Of a DNA stretch of 64,000 nucleotides, positions 43,869 to 51,541 are shown piece after piece. Both the position numbers and the translations under genes were made by a program. How positions within the stretch are numbered: the first letter of the stretch is position 1; each line of letters opens with the position of its first letter. This DNA comes from an uncultured SAR116 cluster alpha proteobacterium (GTDB lineage Bacteria > Pseudomonadota > Alphaproteobacteria > Puniceispirillales > Marisalimonadaceae), in NCBI GenBank assembly GCA_902528415.1, contig CABZSR010000007.1, forward strand, positions 1 through 64,000, read 5' to 3'. The notes under the pieces were generated by a model, which did not search any database, was not told the DNA's origin, and saw nothing but the letters and a program-made list of their open reading frames with translations.

Positions 43869-44879
43869 TTACCAATAGACTGTATCAATAATTTCTTGAG
43901 CTTTTGGAGCGAGCTTTGCAATATCTTCAATCAACAGACTATCTTCTTTAAAAGTACCAAGAGCCTTAAGTCTTTTTGGTAATTTTGACTTATTATTTAT
44001 TGGATACTCAAAATTTACATCCCCATACAAAATTTGGGCTTCATCGGTAACTAGAAATTCTAAAAACTTAGTTGCTGTTTCTTTGTTTTTTGAAAACTTT
44101 ACAACACCTCCACCAGAAATATTTACATGAGCACCTCTGTCGCCAGGTCCTTGATTTGGAAAGACTATTATTGACGCCTTTGCCCATTTACGATGATCAG
44201 GATTTTTAGAGTATGTTAATTTACCATAATAATAATGATTAATAATAGCTACGTCACATTCACCAGAATATATTGATTTTAATTGGGACCTGTCATTTCC
44301 CTGAGGTCTTTTTGCTAGATTAGAAACTAGTCCTTTTGCCCATTTTTCTGCTTCACTAACTCCTTTTGCTGCAATCATAGACGCCATTAAAGCTCTATTA
44401 TAAACATGACTTCCAGGCCTGCTACAAATTTTACCTTTAAGCTTTGGATCAGCTAAATCTTCATATTTTAGAACATCTCCAGAATTCATTCTATCCTTTG
44501 AAACTGCTATGGCCCTCGTTCTCTTAGACAGTCCAAACCAAGTATTATTTTTACTTCTGAGATAAGGGGGAATATTTTCAATTAATATTTTAGAGTCTAT
44601 TTTAGCCAACAAATCTAAATCTTCGTATCTGTACAATCGAGCAATATCTACAGTTAGAATTAAATCTGCCGGACTATTAGCTCCTTCAGCTGCAAGCCTT
44701 TGTGCAAGCCCTTTTGATGAATATACCACGTTTAATTGCACCCCAGTTTTCTTAGTATATGCATCTATAAAAGGTTTCAGGAGATAAGGCTGTCTATGAG
44801 AGTAAATATTTAAACTTTTTGCATTTACTACATTTGAAATAAATATTGTTGAAAGCACTAATAATATACTGATTTTCAT
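43869..44879 (-). CDS. Ferric iron ABC transporter substrate-binding protein
   Basis: A 336-residue periplasmic protein with a signal peptide (LLVLSTIFISNVVNA). The fold matches FutA/FbpA: LNIYSHRQPYLLKPFIDAYT, KRTRAIAVSKDRMN and NHYYYGKLTYSKN, where the two to three tyrosines probably bind Fe(III). It pairs functionally with the permease at 40784. It is co-oriented with and nine bases after the sterol-desaturase-family gene, so transcription likely comes from upstream and possibly from the Fur-box promoter of the DUF4856 gene. Confidence 0.88.
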   Translation of the reverse strand: MKISILLVLSTIFISNVVNAKSLNIYSHRQPYLLKPFIDAYTKKTGVQLNVVYSSKGLAQRLAAEGANSPADLILTVDIARLYRYEDLDLLAKIDSKILIENIPPYLRSKNNTWFGLSKRTRAIAVSKDRMNSGDVLKYEDLADPKLKGKICSRPGSHVYNRALMASMIAAKGVSEAEKWAKGLVSNLAKRPQGNDRSQLKSIYSGECDVAIINHYYYGKLTYSKNPDHRKWAKASIIVFPNQGPGDRGAHVNISGGGVVKFSKNKETATKFLEFLVTDEAQILYGDVNFEYPINNKSKLPKRLKALGTFKEDSLLIEDIAKLAPKAQEIIDTVYW

Positions 44880-44887
44880 ATTTTTTA

Positions 44888-45895
44888 TTACCTAGTTTGT
44901 TTATTAAATGTAAATTTTTGTTTTTTAACTTTTAGATTTTTGGAGGAGACGTAATTTGCAATTAATTTATAAATGCCTATAAGGGGGCTTAAATATAAAT
45001 ATATAATATTATTTTCATATTTATGTTCTGTTTCAGAAATTCCAAATTTTACGTCTTCATCACTTTTTGAGATATATAAAGACCCAAACATGTAATCCCA
45101 GAAGGCAAATGCAACTCCAAAATTTTTATTATGATGCTCTTTTTTTATTGAATGATGAATTTGATGTTGAGCAGGAGAAATAAAAATTTTTTCTAACCAA
45201 CTCCAATAATTAATCCTTATATGAGAGTGTCTTAAATTGGATCCAAACAAATGAAACCAAAATGAAAATAAATTTGCTCCTAATATAGTCACAAAAGTAA
45301 TATTACCACCATATACATAGTAAAATGTAGCTATAACTATACCTTGTGTAAAAGCACTTCTTACTACGAAAATAACACCTTCAATTGGGTGAGTTCTAAA
45401 TATAGTAAGCGGTGTAAGAGTTCTTGCAGAATGATGAGTTTTATGAATTTCCCATAATAATGGGACTTTGTGCATTAGTGCATGAGTTATGTACTTTGTA
45501 AAATCATCAAGTACAAAATAACAAAATGTGAAAAAAATTGGTATCATCCACATATAATTTATATCAATACCCAATGGTGTTAAAATTGTTTGTGAATGAA
45601 GATATTCAAAGACAAAATGTGCAATTGCTAATTGTGAAATTAATAATGGAGATAAAAACATCAAAATTATTATATTTAACAAAAATAAAACGTAGTCTGC
45701 TTTTGCAGATTTTGACATAAAAATTTTTTTATCAAAAATTTTGTAGATTGATTGTTTAATTTTTTCTTTTTTAACAAAGGTTAGCCATATAAATGAAATT
45801 AAGAATGCTGAAAATAAATATCCCAAAAACACTCTTTTTTTGGGATCAAAAAAGTTTTCACTTATAGTTTCTAAGTATTGATAAAATATTTCCAT
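44888..45895 (-). CDS. Sterol desaturase / fatty-acid hydroxylase family membrane protein
   Basis: A 335-residue membrane di-iron enzyme with about four to five helices. The histidine boxes are HALMH (ITHALMHKVP), HKTHHSART and HQIHHSIKKEHHNK, with RHSHIRINYW in between, giving the non-haem iron site. The family hydroxylates or desaturates lipids; substrate unknown. It lies between iron genes, consistent with iron need. A perfect inverted repeat lies ten bases before its ATG and no ribosome site is evident. Confidence 0.8.
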   Translation of the reverse strand: MEIFYQYLETISENFFDPKKRVFLGYLFSAFLISFIWLTFVKKEKIKQSIYKIFDKKIFMSKSAKADYVLFLLNIIILMFLSPLLISQLAIAHFVFEYLHSQTILTPLGIDINYMWMIPIFFTFCYFVLDDFTKYITHALMHKVPLLWEIHKTHHSARTLTPLTIFRTHPIEGVIFVVRSAFTQGIVIATFYYVYGGNITFVTILGANLFSFWFHLFGSNLRHSHIRINYWSWLEKIFISPAQHQIHHSIKKEHHNKNFGVAFAFWDYMFGSLYISKSDEDVKFGISETEHKYENNIIYLYLSPLIGIYKLIANYVSSKNLKVKKQKFTFNKQTR

Positions 45896-45904
45896 TTTTA
45901 AATT

Positions 45905-45930
45905 ACTGACCAGTTGTATAACTGGTCAGT
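45905..45930. repeat. Perfect 11-bp inverted repeat between the desaturase and DUF4856 genes
   Basis: ACTGACCAGTT - GTAT - AACTGGTCAGT. On the plus strand it is followed by TTTCTTATTTT; on the minus strand, where both flanking genes run, by AATTTAAAAATG. It could weaken leftward readthrough from the DUF4856 gene, act as terminator or mRNA end, or cover the next start site. Confidence 0.6.
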
Positions 45931-45943
45931 TTCTTATTTTATA

Positions 45944-47395
45944 TTAATCGTTTTCAGCGGATTTTTTGGTGCCTACTTCTTCAAGTAGTGCTGCCATACC
46001 ACCAGTTGCATCATTTACTTTAGCCTTAAGAGCATATTTATCAGCCATAAGATTTTGTATTTTAAGCATATGAAGCTTGTAATATCCAATTGAAGAACCC
46101 TGGTCTTTTATATAATTTCCAGAAGAGTCAATTCCTACAACCTGTGATAAATTAGGCATCAATGGACCAAATCCCATCATGCGATTCATCCTGTTAAATG
46201 TATCGCTTTTGTTGTCAGGACCAGCTTGAAGAGCCATGGCAAATCCTTTTAACTCACCCCAATGCTTTAAATACTTTGACATTGCCTTGTCCATTCCAGA
46301 ACCTGAAGCTAGGGCTTTTTCTATCTTACTTAAATCTTTGTAAACAGATCCAGCGTATTTAAAGACAGACTCAGCTATTACATCTTCCCAATTACTACAA
46401 ATTATTTGAACATAATCTTGTATTTTATTTAATTCAGCTTCAGATAATTTATTTCCATCAGCTGCTGTAATAAGCTTTCTTCCGTCAATAAAAGCTCCTG
46501 TTACAGTTTTAAGGTAATTTGTTTTACCTTTTTTATCATAGCTTGAAGCATAGTAAGCATGCGCATATGTCATTTCAGTTTGAAGATCAACCACTCCATC
46601 TTTATTATAGTCTGCTGCTTTTAAATCTTTCTTTTTAGCAACGTCATAGCTTTGAGCAGCGGATAGCTTCATAGTATGGGCAGCAGCTCCCCAATATCCA
46701 AAAGCTTCATCCCAACTATGTTCTTTACCTGTATAATAAGCTCCTTTTTTATAAGGTTTATTGTTTGGCTTTGAACTTGCTGTCATTTTCTCGTCAAGAT
46801 AATTATCACAAGCCTGATGATATAAAACTGCTCCCATAGTATATTTTGAGATAAGTTGAGGATAATTCATGCCATTTCTAGTATCGACGCCACCCTTTGT
46901 TTTACCTGCTTTTTTAATCATAAATTTAATAACATCTACACCACTCATATTTCCAGGCCATGATGTTTGGATTCTTTTGTCTGCTTTACCTGATAGGTTA
47001 GCTCCTCCAGACAATTCACCGATCATTTTTTGTTTAACTGGAAATTTAGAACTATTTTTAGGATCCATTATCGGAAGAGATTTTGATTTATCTTTAGTAT
47101 TTAGATATGCAAGCATCTTCTTTTCAGGAGATAATGTTGGATCACCTGGGTTACCCTTTGATGCTAATTTTTTTAAACTGTTATGTAATAATTGTCTGGC
47201 CATTTGGCCGCCATATGAGACAGAATTCTTTTTAGTACCTTTATAACTTTTTTCAGTTATTGGATAAGGACCATAAACGTTTCCATGATGTCCAGCATTA
47301 ACAGAAGTAATGGATGAGCACATGAAAGAAAAAGTTACAGCACCAACAAAAGATAGTTTTGCTAAGGTTGTACCTTTAAACTCTATATTATTCAT
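45944..47395 (-). CDS. Imelysin-like DUF4856 protein
   Basis: A 483-residue exported protein with a hydrophobic N-terminus (AKLSFVGAVTFSFMCSSITS) and the conserved start of the DUF4856 family (YGPYPITEKSYKGTKKNSVS, GGQMARQLLHNSLKKLASKG). Such imelysin-like proteins are associated with iron uptake and are commonly iron-repressed in marine bacteria. Motifs HSWDEAFGYWGAAAHTMKLS and a C-terminal KLHMLKIQNLMADKYALK helix are seen. A palindromic Fur box lies 40 bases upstream. No TonB receptor is in the window. Confidence 0.8.
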   Translation of the reverse strand: MNNIEFKGTTLAKLSFVGAVTFSFMCSSITSVNAGHHGNVYGPYPITEKSYKGTKKNSVSYGGQMARQLLHNSLKKLASKGNPGDPTLSPEKKMLAYLNTKDKSKSLPIMDPKNSSKFPVKQKMIGELSGGANLSGKADKRIQTSWPGNMSGVDVIKFMIKKAGKTKGGVDTRNGMNYPQLISKYTMGAVLYHQACDNYLDEKMTASSKPNNKPYKKGAYYTGKEHSWDEAFGYWGAAAHTMKLSAAQSYDVAKKKDLKAADYNKDGVVDLQTEMTYAHAYYASSYDKKGKTNYLKTVTGAFIDGRKLITAADGNKLSEAELNKIQDYVQIICSNWEDVIAESVFKYAGSVYKDLSKIEKALASGSGMDKAMSKYLKHWGELKGFAMALQAGPDNKSDTFNRMNRMMGFGPLMPNLSQVVGIDSSGNYIKDQGSSIGYYKLHMLKIQNLMADKYALKAKVNDATGGMAALLEEVGTKKSAEND

Positions 47396-47423
47396 TTAAA
47401 TCTCCAAGTGTAAGTTATTATGC

Positions 47424-47446
47424 GAATCATTATCATAATGATAATC
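47424..47446 (-). promoter_or_regulatory. Fur box upstream of the DUF4856 gene
   Basis: ATTATCAT-A-ATGATAAT (47429-47445) is an exact 8-1-8 palindrome and fits the classic Fur 19-mer GATAATGATAATCATTATC. It lies 35-50 bases before the ATG. It predicts repression by Fur when iron is plentiful. Confidence 0.75.
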
Positions 47447-47497
47447 ACTCTTATCTAAATTACATTAGATACTTTTATTTAAAATTCAAGTTTTTTA

Positions 47498-47547
47498 TTG
47501 ACTGTACAAAAATATTATTAATAATAATAGTAATTATCATTATTAAT
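47498..47547 (+). promoter_or_regulatory. Promoter and Fur box of the 47555 gene
   Basis: TTGACT at 47498, a 17-base spacer and ATAATA at 47521 make a fair sigma-70 promoter. AATAGTAATTATCATTATTAA at 47526-47547 overlaps the predicted start and resembles a Fur box. It faces the DUF4856 promoter, forming an iron-regulated divergent pair. Confidence 0.55.
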
Positions 47548-47554
47548 ACTTTTT

Positions 47555-47824
47555 ATGTCTAATATTATACAAATTCATACTTTCAAAAATAATAACTTAA
47601 ACAAGCGTCCAACTAATGGAATGGATAACGTTAAGAGACTGTATCATCAATTAATCAATTCTGGTTTTTCGACCTGCGCCGCCTACCATGAAGCAATGAA
47701 GTTATTACTAGTTTCTAACCCAAGTCTTGAACTTTCTGATTTATCTCAAAAAACTTTTGAAATCATTAATCCTGTATTTGATAATTATAATGAAAATGGT
47801 ATTGACAATCATTCTCAAAATTAG
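47555..47824 (+). CDS. Hypothetical small protein in the iron region
   Basis: An 89-residue, soluble protein, mainly helical (NVKRLYHQLINSGFSTCAAY then HEAMKLLLVSNPSLELSDLS). Unrecognised. It is divergent from the imelysin-like gene and shares a Fur-box-like site with it, and 30 bases later comes bfd, so it is probably co-transcribed with bfd and iron-regulated. The ATG lies about eight bases after the Fur site, so the leader is short. Confidence 0.6.
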   Translation: MSNIIQIHTFKNNNLNKRPTNGMDNVKRLYHQLINSGFSTCAAYHEAMKLLLVSNPSLELSDLSQKTFEIINPVFDNYNENGIDNHSQN

Positions 47825-47854
47825 TTTAATATATTTGCTTGGGGGAAAGTATAA

Positions 47855-48040
47855 ATGATAATTTGTGTTTGCAATGCAATTTCAGATAAGGCTATAACCA
47901 CAGCAATTACTAGCGGTGCTAATACACCCTCACTAGTTTATAAAAGCTGCGGAGCTAAGCCACAATGTGGAAGTTGTTCAGAATATATTAAACAAGAAAT
48001 AAATCAGTCTCAGACAAATTTTGAATCTAATTTAAAATAA
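47855..48040 (+). CDS. bfd: Bacterioferritin-associated ferredoxin Bfd
   Basis: A 61-residue [2Fe-2S] protein. MIICVCNAISDKAITTAITS with CVC, then SCGAKPQCGSCSEYIKQEIN with CxxxxxCxxC. Bfd donates electrons to bacterioferritin to mobilise its stored iron. It is convergent with bfr (1-base gap between stop codons) and follows the 47555 gene. A GGGGGA ribosome site precedes the ATG. Confidence 0.92.
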   Translation: MIICVCNAISDKAITTAITSGANTPSLVYKSCGAKPQCGSCSEYIKQEINQSQTNFESNLK

Positions 48041-48041
48041 A

Positions 48042-48512
48042 TTATTCAGCGATTTGCTCTTGCAAGAAATTTTTGAGGCCAGCATGTTCAATTACATGTT
48101 GCTGAGACTCAATCCAATCTATGTGTTCTTCTGTATCATCTAATATTTTGAGAAAGATATCTCTAGTTACATAGTCATTCTTGTCTTCACAAACATTTAT
48201 AGCAACTTTTAAACATGATTGATTTGTCATCTCTAAGCCCAAATCTGCACTAAACATTTCAGGAACATTTTCACCAATTTTTAATTTACCTAAATCCTGC
48301 AAATTAGGAAGACCTTCAAGTGTTAATACCCTTTCAATAATCCAGTCAGCGTGCTTCATTTCACCCATTGACTCATCATATATCTTTTTGGCTAGACCTA
48401 AGAATCCCCAATCTTTTAGAATTCGAGCGTGTAGAAAATATTGATTGATAGCTGTTAATTCGTTCTTAAGAATAATATTTAGTTGTTCTATAACAACTTT
48501 TTCACCTTTCAT
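48042..48512 (-). CDS. bfr: Bacterioferritin Bfr
   Basis: A 156-residue, haem-type bacterioferritin storing iron as a 24-mer. Ferroxidase residues Glu18, Glu51, His54 and a later Glu/His (DDTEEHIDW) are present, and Met52 (GEMKHAD) can bind the haem. Start at 48512 is chosen because GGAG lies just upstream; the track's longer start includes that site. Upstream is the Fur-box region. Confidence 0.92.
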   Translation of the reverse strand: MKGEKVVIEQLNIILKNELTAINQYFLHARILKDWGFLGLAKKIYDESMGEMKHADWIIERVLTLEGLPNLQDLGKLKIGENVPEMFSADLGLEMTNQSCLKVAINVCEDKNDYVTRDIFLKILDDTEEHIDWIESQQHVIEHAGLKNFLQEQIAE

Positions 48513-48593
48513 TATAAGCTCCATTTATATTATAAATAATGTTAGCTTAATAACATAGATAAATTAATAAGTCATTGTTTTTGTTGATTATTT

Positions 48594-48611
48594 TTGATAA
48601 TGATAACAAAT
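48594..48611 (-). promoter_or_regulatory. Fur-box-like site upstream of bfr
   Basis: TTGATAATGATAACAAAT contains GATAATGATAA, three-quarters of a Fur consensus. It lies about 85 bases upstream of bfr. It could serve bfr or be a second site for the plus-strand promoter at 48635. Confidence 0.45.
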
Positions 48612-48634
48612 ATTAATATCAAAATAAAAAGATG

Positions 48635-48663
48635 TTGACAATGATAATAGTTATCATTATTAA
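48635..48663 (+). promoter_or_regulatory. Sigma-70 promoter with embedded Fur box
   Basis: TTGACA (48635-48640), a 17-base spacer ATGATAATAGTTATCAT and TATTAA (48658-48663). The spacer is itself an almost perfect Fur palindrome. Fur binding would block RNA polymerase between its two contacts. The predicted start near 48669 coincides with the first base of a stem-loop. Promoter and operator overlap is direct sequence evidence; activity is inferred. Confidence 0.7.
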
Positions 48664-48668
48664 TAATT

Positions 48669-48723
48669 GATGTGGATGAGCTCAAGCTATATCTCCCAAG
48701 ATTGACTTAGTGCATCCACATCA
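48669..48723 (+). ncRNA. Candidate Fur-controlled small RNA or structured 5' leader
   Basis: TGATGTGGATG (48668-48678) and CATCCACATCA (48713-48723) form an 11-pair perfect stem around a 34-base loop. The loop has a smaller ATCT-CCCA-AGAT hairpin exposing CUCCCA, a C-rich patch like those in alphaproteobacterial trans-acting RNAs. It begins at the predicted start of a Fur-controlled promoter, so it may work like RyhB/PrrF. No T-rich terminator follows, so it could instead be the leader of the 48816 gene. I do not recognise a known family. Confidence 0.5.
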
Positions 48724-48815
48724 CCAATTCCCTTATCGTCATAAAACTTAAATATTGTAAAACTACATTTTGAAGATTATTGTTAAACATAAGTATATAA
48801 GGTTTATTGATTAAG

Positions 48816-49937
48816 ATGGATAACTTTCATATTGCAACTGTTCCTGGAGATGGGATCGGTAAAGACATAGTAAACTCAGCGAAATCAATAGTTGATCTCT
48901 CATCTGAAATTATTGGTGGTTTTAAATGTAACTGGGAAAATATTAATGCTGGTGCAGAATATTTTGCACAAGAAGGTTGTGATGTAGAACCAGGTGGTGA
49001 AGATAGAATAAGTGATGCTGACAGTATTTTCCTTGGGGCGATTGGGCTACCTACGATACGACATAAAGATGGGACAGAAGTATGCCCTCACCTCAGATTT
49101 AGAGAAATGTTTGGATTATATGCTGGAGTTAGACCAGTTAAGGCTTACCCAAACATTACAAACAGGTTAAGTAATAAATTAGCAAGTAATATTGATTTAG
49201 TTATATTAAGAGAGTCAACTGAAGGTTTGTTCTACACAGCAGCTGTTCACAACAGATGCCCCGTAGATAACAATGACGAAGTTCAGGATATTATGCGTAT
49301 CACTAGAAAAACAACAGAGAAATTACATGACTTTGCATTTAAATTAGCACGACAAAGAAAGAGTAAGGGAAAGTTGGGGAAAGTTACTTGCGTTGATAAA
49401 GCCAATGTATTTCGCTCTCAGGCTTTATTTAGAAAAATATTTGATGAGAGGAAAGATAATTTTACAGATATAGAAGCGGACCATTGTTATGTTGATGCAA
49501 TGGCATTAAACCTTATAAGGAATCCCTGGGAATATGACGTTATGGTAATGGAAAATATGTTTGGCGATATATTATCTGACCTTGGTGGAGGGTTGGTAGG
49601 TGGAATGGGGATGGCTTCATGTGCAGAAATTGGAGACAACCATGGTTTATTTCAACCCGCTCACGGAAGCGCTCCAGATATAATGGGGCAAGACAAGGCA
49701 AATCCATTAGCGACTATTCTTAGCTCTACTTTGATGCTTGACTATTTATCAGATAAAAAAGGATGTAAAAGTGCCTCTGAAGGCTCAAAACTAATAGAAG
49801 CCGCAATTGAAACAGGATTTGAAAGAAATGAGCTAAGGCCAATTGAATTTGGTGGTGATATGGGAACAAAAGCAGTAACTGAAAAATTAGTCACATTATT
49901 AAAAGATAAAAATGTTCAGAATGAAGTATTAACCTAA
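48816..49937 (+). CDS. Isopropylmalate/isocitrate dehydrogenase-family enzyme
   Basis: A 374-residue NAD(P)-dependent beta-decarboxylating dehydrogenase. HIATVPGDGIGKDIVNSAKS, LRESTEGLFYTAAVHNRCP, VTCVDKANVFRSQALFRKIF, LFQPAHGSAPDIMGQDKANP. The loop STEGLF differs from LeuB and from the 39627 paralog, and the protein is slightly longer, so the substrate is probably another 2-hydroxy acid or its phosphate. I start at the ATG at 48816. It runs with the ABM protein and the acid-sugar kinase. Upstream is a Fur-box region and possibly its own promoter (TTGAAG...TATATA). Confidence 0.8.
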   Translation: MDNFHIATVPGDGIGKDIVNSAKSIVDLSSEIIGGFKCNWENINAGAEYFAQEGCDVEPGGEDRISDADSIFLGAIGLPTIRHKDGTEVCPHLRFREMFGLYAGVRPVKAYPNITNRLSNKLASNIDLVILRESTEGLFYTAAVHNRCPVDNNDEVQDIMRITRKTTEKLHDFAFKLARQRKSKGKLGKVTCVDKANVFRSQALFRKIFDERKDNFTDIEADHCYVDAMALNLIRNPWEYDVMVMENMFGDILSDLGGGLVGGMGMASCAEIGDNHGLFQPAHGSAPDIMGQDKANPLATILSSTLMLDYLSDKKGCKSASEGSKLIEAAIETGFERNELRPIEFGGDMGTKAVTEKLVTLLKDKNVQNEVLT

Positions 49938-49955
49938 TAGGAGTTCAGATTAACA

Positions 49956-50246
49956 ATGTTTGTAATAACTGTTAAATTTGTAATTCACGAAAAAGACACA
50001 GAAAAATTTAAAGTAAGAATCTTACAGCAAGCTAGAGACTCTCTGGAACTTGAAAAAGATTGCCATGAATTTGATGTCTGCCACGACCCCAATAATAAAA
50101 ATATAGTATTTTTATATGAAACTTACACCGACAAAGACGCTTTTGACATTCACCTCAACAGCAAACATTATCTATCATTTAATGAAGAAGTAACACCTTG
50201 GGTTAAAGAAAAAATTGTAACACAATTAGAAAAACAAGCATTATAG
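49956..50246 (+). CDS. ABM-domain (putative quinol monooxygenase) protein
   Basis: A 96-residue dimeric ferredoxin-like-fold protein of the antibiotic-biosynthesis-monooxygenase family. VITVKFVIHEKDTEKFKVRI, RDSLELEKDCHEFDVCHDPN and ENYETYTDKDAFDIHL-like region (LYETYTDKDAFDIHLNSKHY). Such proteins oxidise quinol-like or other small compounds without cofactors, or have unknown catabolic roles. It lies between the dehydrogenase and the acid-sugar kinase with 15-18-base gaps. Confidence 0.75.
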   Translation: MFVITVKFVIHEKDTEKFKVRILQQARDSLELEKDCHEFDVCHDPNNKNIVFLYETYTDKDAFDIHLNSKHYLSFNEEVTPWVKEKIVTQLEKQAL

Positions 50247-50261
50247 AATAAAGAGCGGATT

Positions 50262-51533
50262 ATGAAACTAGGTATAATAGGTGATGATTTTACAGGCTCA
50301 TCTGATATTGCAAATAACCTTAAAAAATCAGGAATGCAAGTATCCATATATGCTGGTATTCCAACTCTACTTCCTTCGGAAATAAAAAAAGAACCAACTG
50401 ACGCCGCCGTAATTGCCCTCAAAACTAGAACCATACCAATTGAAGAAGCAATATCAGAGAGCTTAAAAGCTCTTTCATGGTTAAAAGATTGTGGATGTGA
50501 ACAATTTATTTTTAAATATTGCTCAACTTTTGACTCTACCAAAAAAGGAAATATAGGACCGGTAGCTGATGCAATTATGGAAGAATTAAATACAGATTTT
50601 ACTATAGCGTGCCCGTCCTTTCCTGATGCTGGTCGAACTGTTTATTTTGGACATATGTTTGTTAATGGCAACCCATTAAATGAATCAGGAATGGAAAATC
50701 ATCCTCTAACTCCCATGACAGACCATAATTTAGTTAGGTGGCTTAATTATCAAACCAAAGATAATGTTGGCCTGATTGATTTTCAAACTATTTCAAAAGG
50801 AGCGAATAGCATCAAAGAGAGAATTCAAACGTTAAAAACAGATGGATATAAGTATGCAATTGTTGACACTATTAAAAATGATGACTTTGACATTATTTGT
50901 AACGGCGTAAAAGACTTACCATTTTTAACTGGTGGATCTGGTATTGCGCTTGGATTACCAAAAATTTATAAAGATAGAGGTTTGTTGTCTGCATCTAATT
51001 TTGAAATTCCTAAAAATAATTCCAATGCAATTATTCTTTCTGGATCATGCTCAGTTGCAACAATAAATCAAATAAATATTTATAAGGAGAATAATCCATC
51101 CTTATATGTTTCTCCTGATGAAGTAATTAACAATGAAGACTTGGTTGAAAAGGTCTTTTCATGGATTAAAGATAATGAAACATTATCTCCTCTTGTATAC
51201 TCGTCTTCTGATACTAAAACTGTCACAGAAAAACAAAAACAATATGGCCAAGAAATCTTAGCAAATAAAATTGAAAACTTTTTTGAATTACTATCTAATA
51301 AACTTGTAAAAGATAATTTTGGAACTTTTATCTCAGCTGGAGGAGAAACCTCAGGAGCAGTCATAAAAGGTTTAGGTGTCCAAGAGCTTAAAATAGGCGA
51401 AGAAATTTCTCATGGCGTCCCTGCCCTATGGTCTCCTCATTCTGATGGTAATAAGCCAATTTCTGTAACACTTAAATCTGGTAACTTTGGTCAAACAGAT
51501 TTCTTTGAGAGAGCTCTCAAAGTGTTTGATTAA
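50262..51533 (+). CDS. Four-carbon acid-sugar kinase (DUF1537, OtnK-type)
   Basis: A 423-residue kinase of the DUF1537 family, which phosphorylates 3-oxo-tetronate, threonate or erythronate in two-domain fashion. GIIGDDFTGSSDIANNLKKS at the N-terminus, GGSGIALGLP in the middle, SAGGETSGAVIKGL in the C-terminal domain. Family members act with PdxA2-type or NAD-dependent dehydrogenases and an aldolase. Here the neighbours are an isopropylmalate-family dehydrogenase and an RraA-family protein, suggesting a small acid-sugar pathway. Substrate unknown. Confidence 0.85.
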   Translation: MKLGIIGDDFTGSSDIANNLKKSGMQVSIYAGIPTLLPSEIKKEPTDAAVIALKTRTIPIEEAISESLKALSWLKDCGCEQFIFKYCSTFDSTKKGNIGPVADAIMEELNTDFTIACPSFPDAGRTVYFGHMFVNGNPLNESGMENHPLTPMTDHNLVRWLNYQTKDNVGLIDFQTISKGANSIKERIQTLKTDGYKYAIVDTIKNDDFDIICNGVKDLPFLTGGSGIALGLPKIYKDRGLLSASNFEIPKNNSNAIILSGSCSVATINQINIYKENNPSLYVSPDEVINNEDLVEKVFSWIKDNETLSPLVYSSSDTKTVTEKQKQYGQEILANKIENFFELLSNKLVKDNFGTFISAGGETSGAVIKGLGVQELKIGEEISHGVPALWSPHSDGNKPISVTLKSGNFGQTDFFERALKVFD

Positions 51534-51541
51534 CTCAAAAA

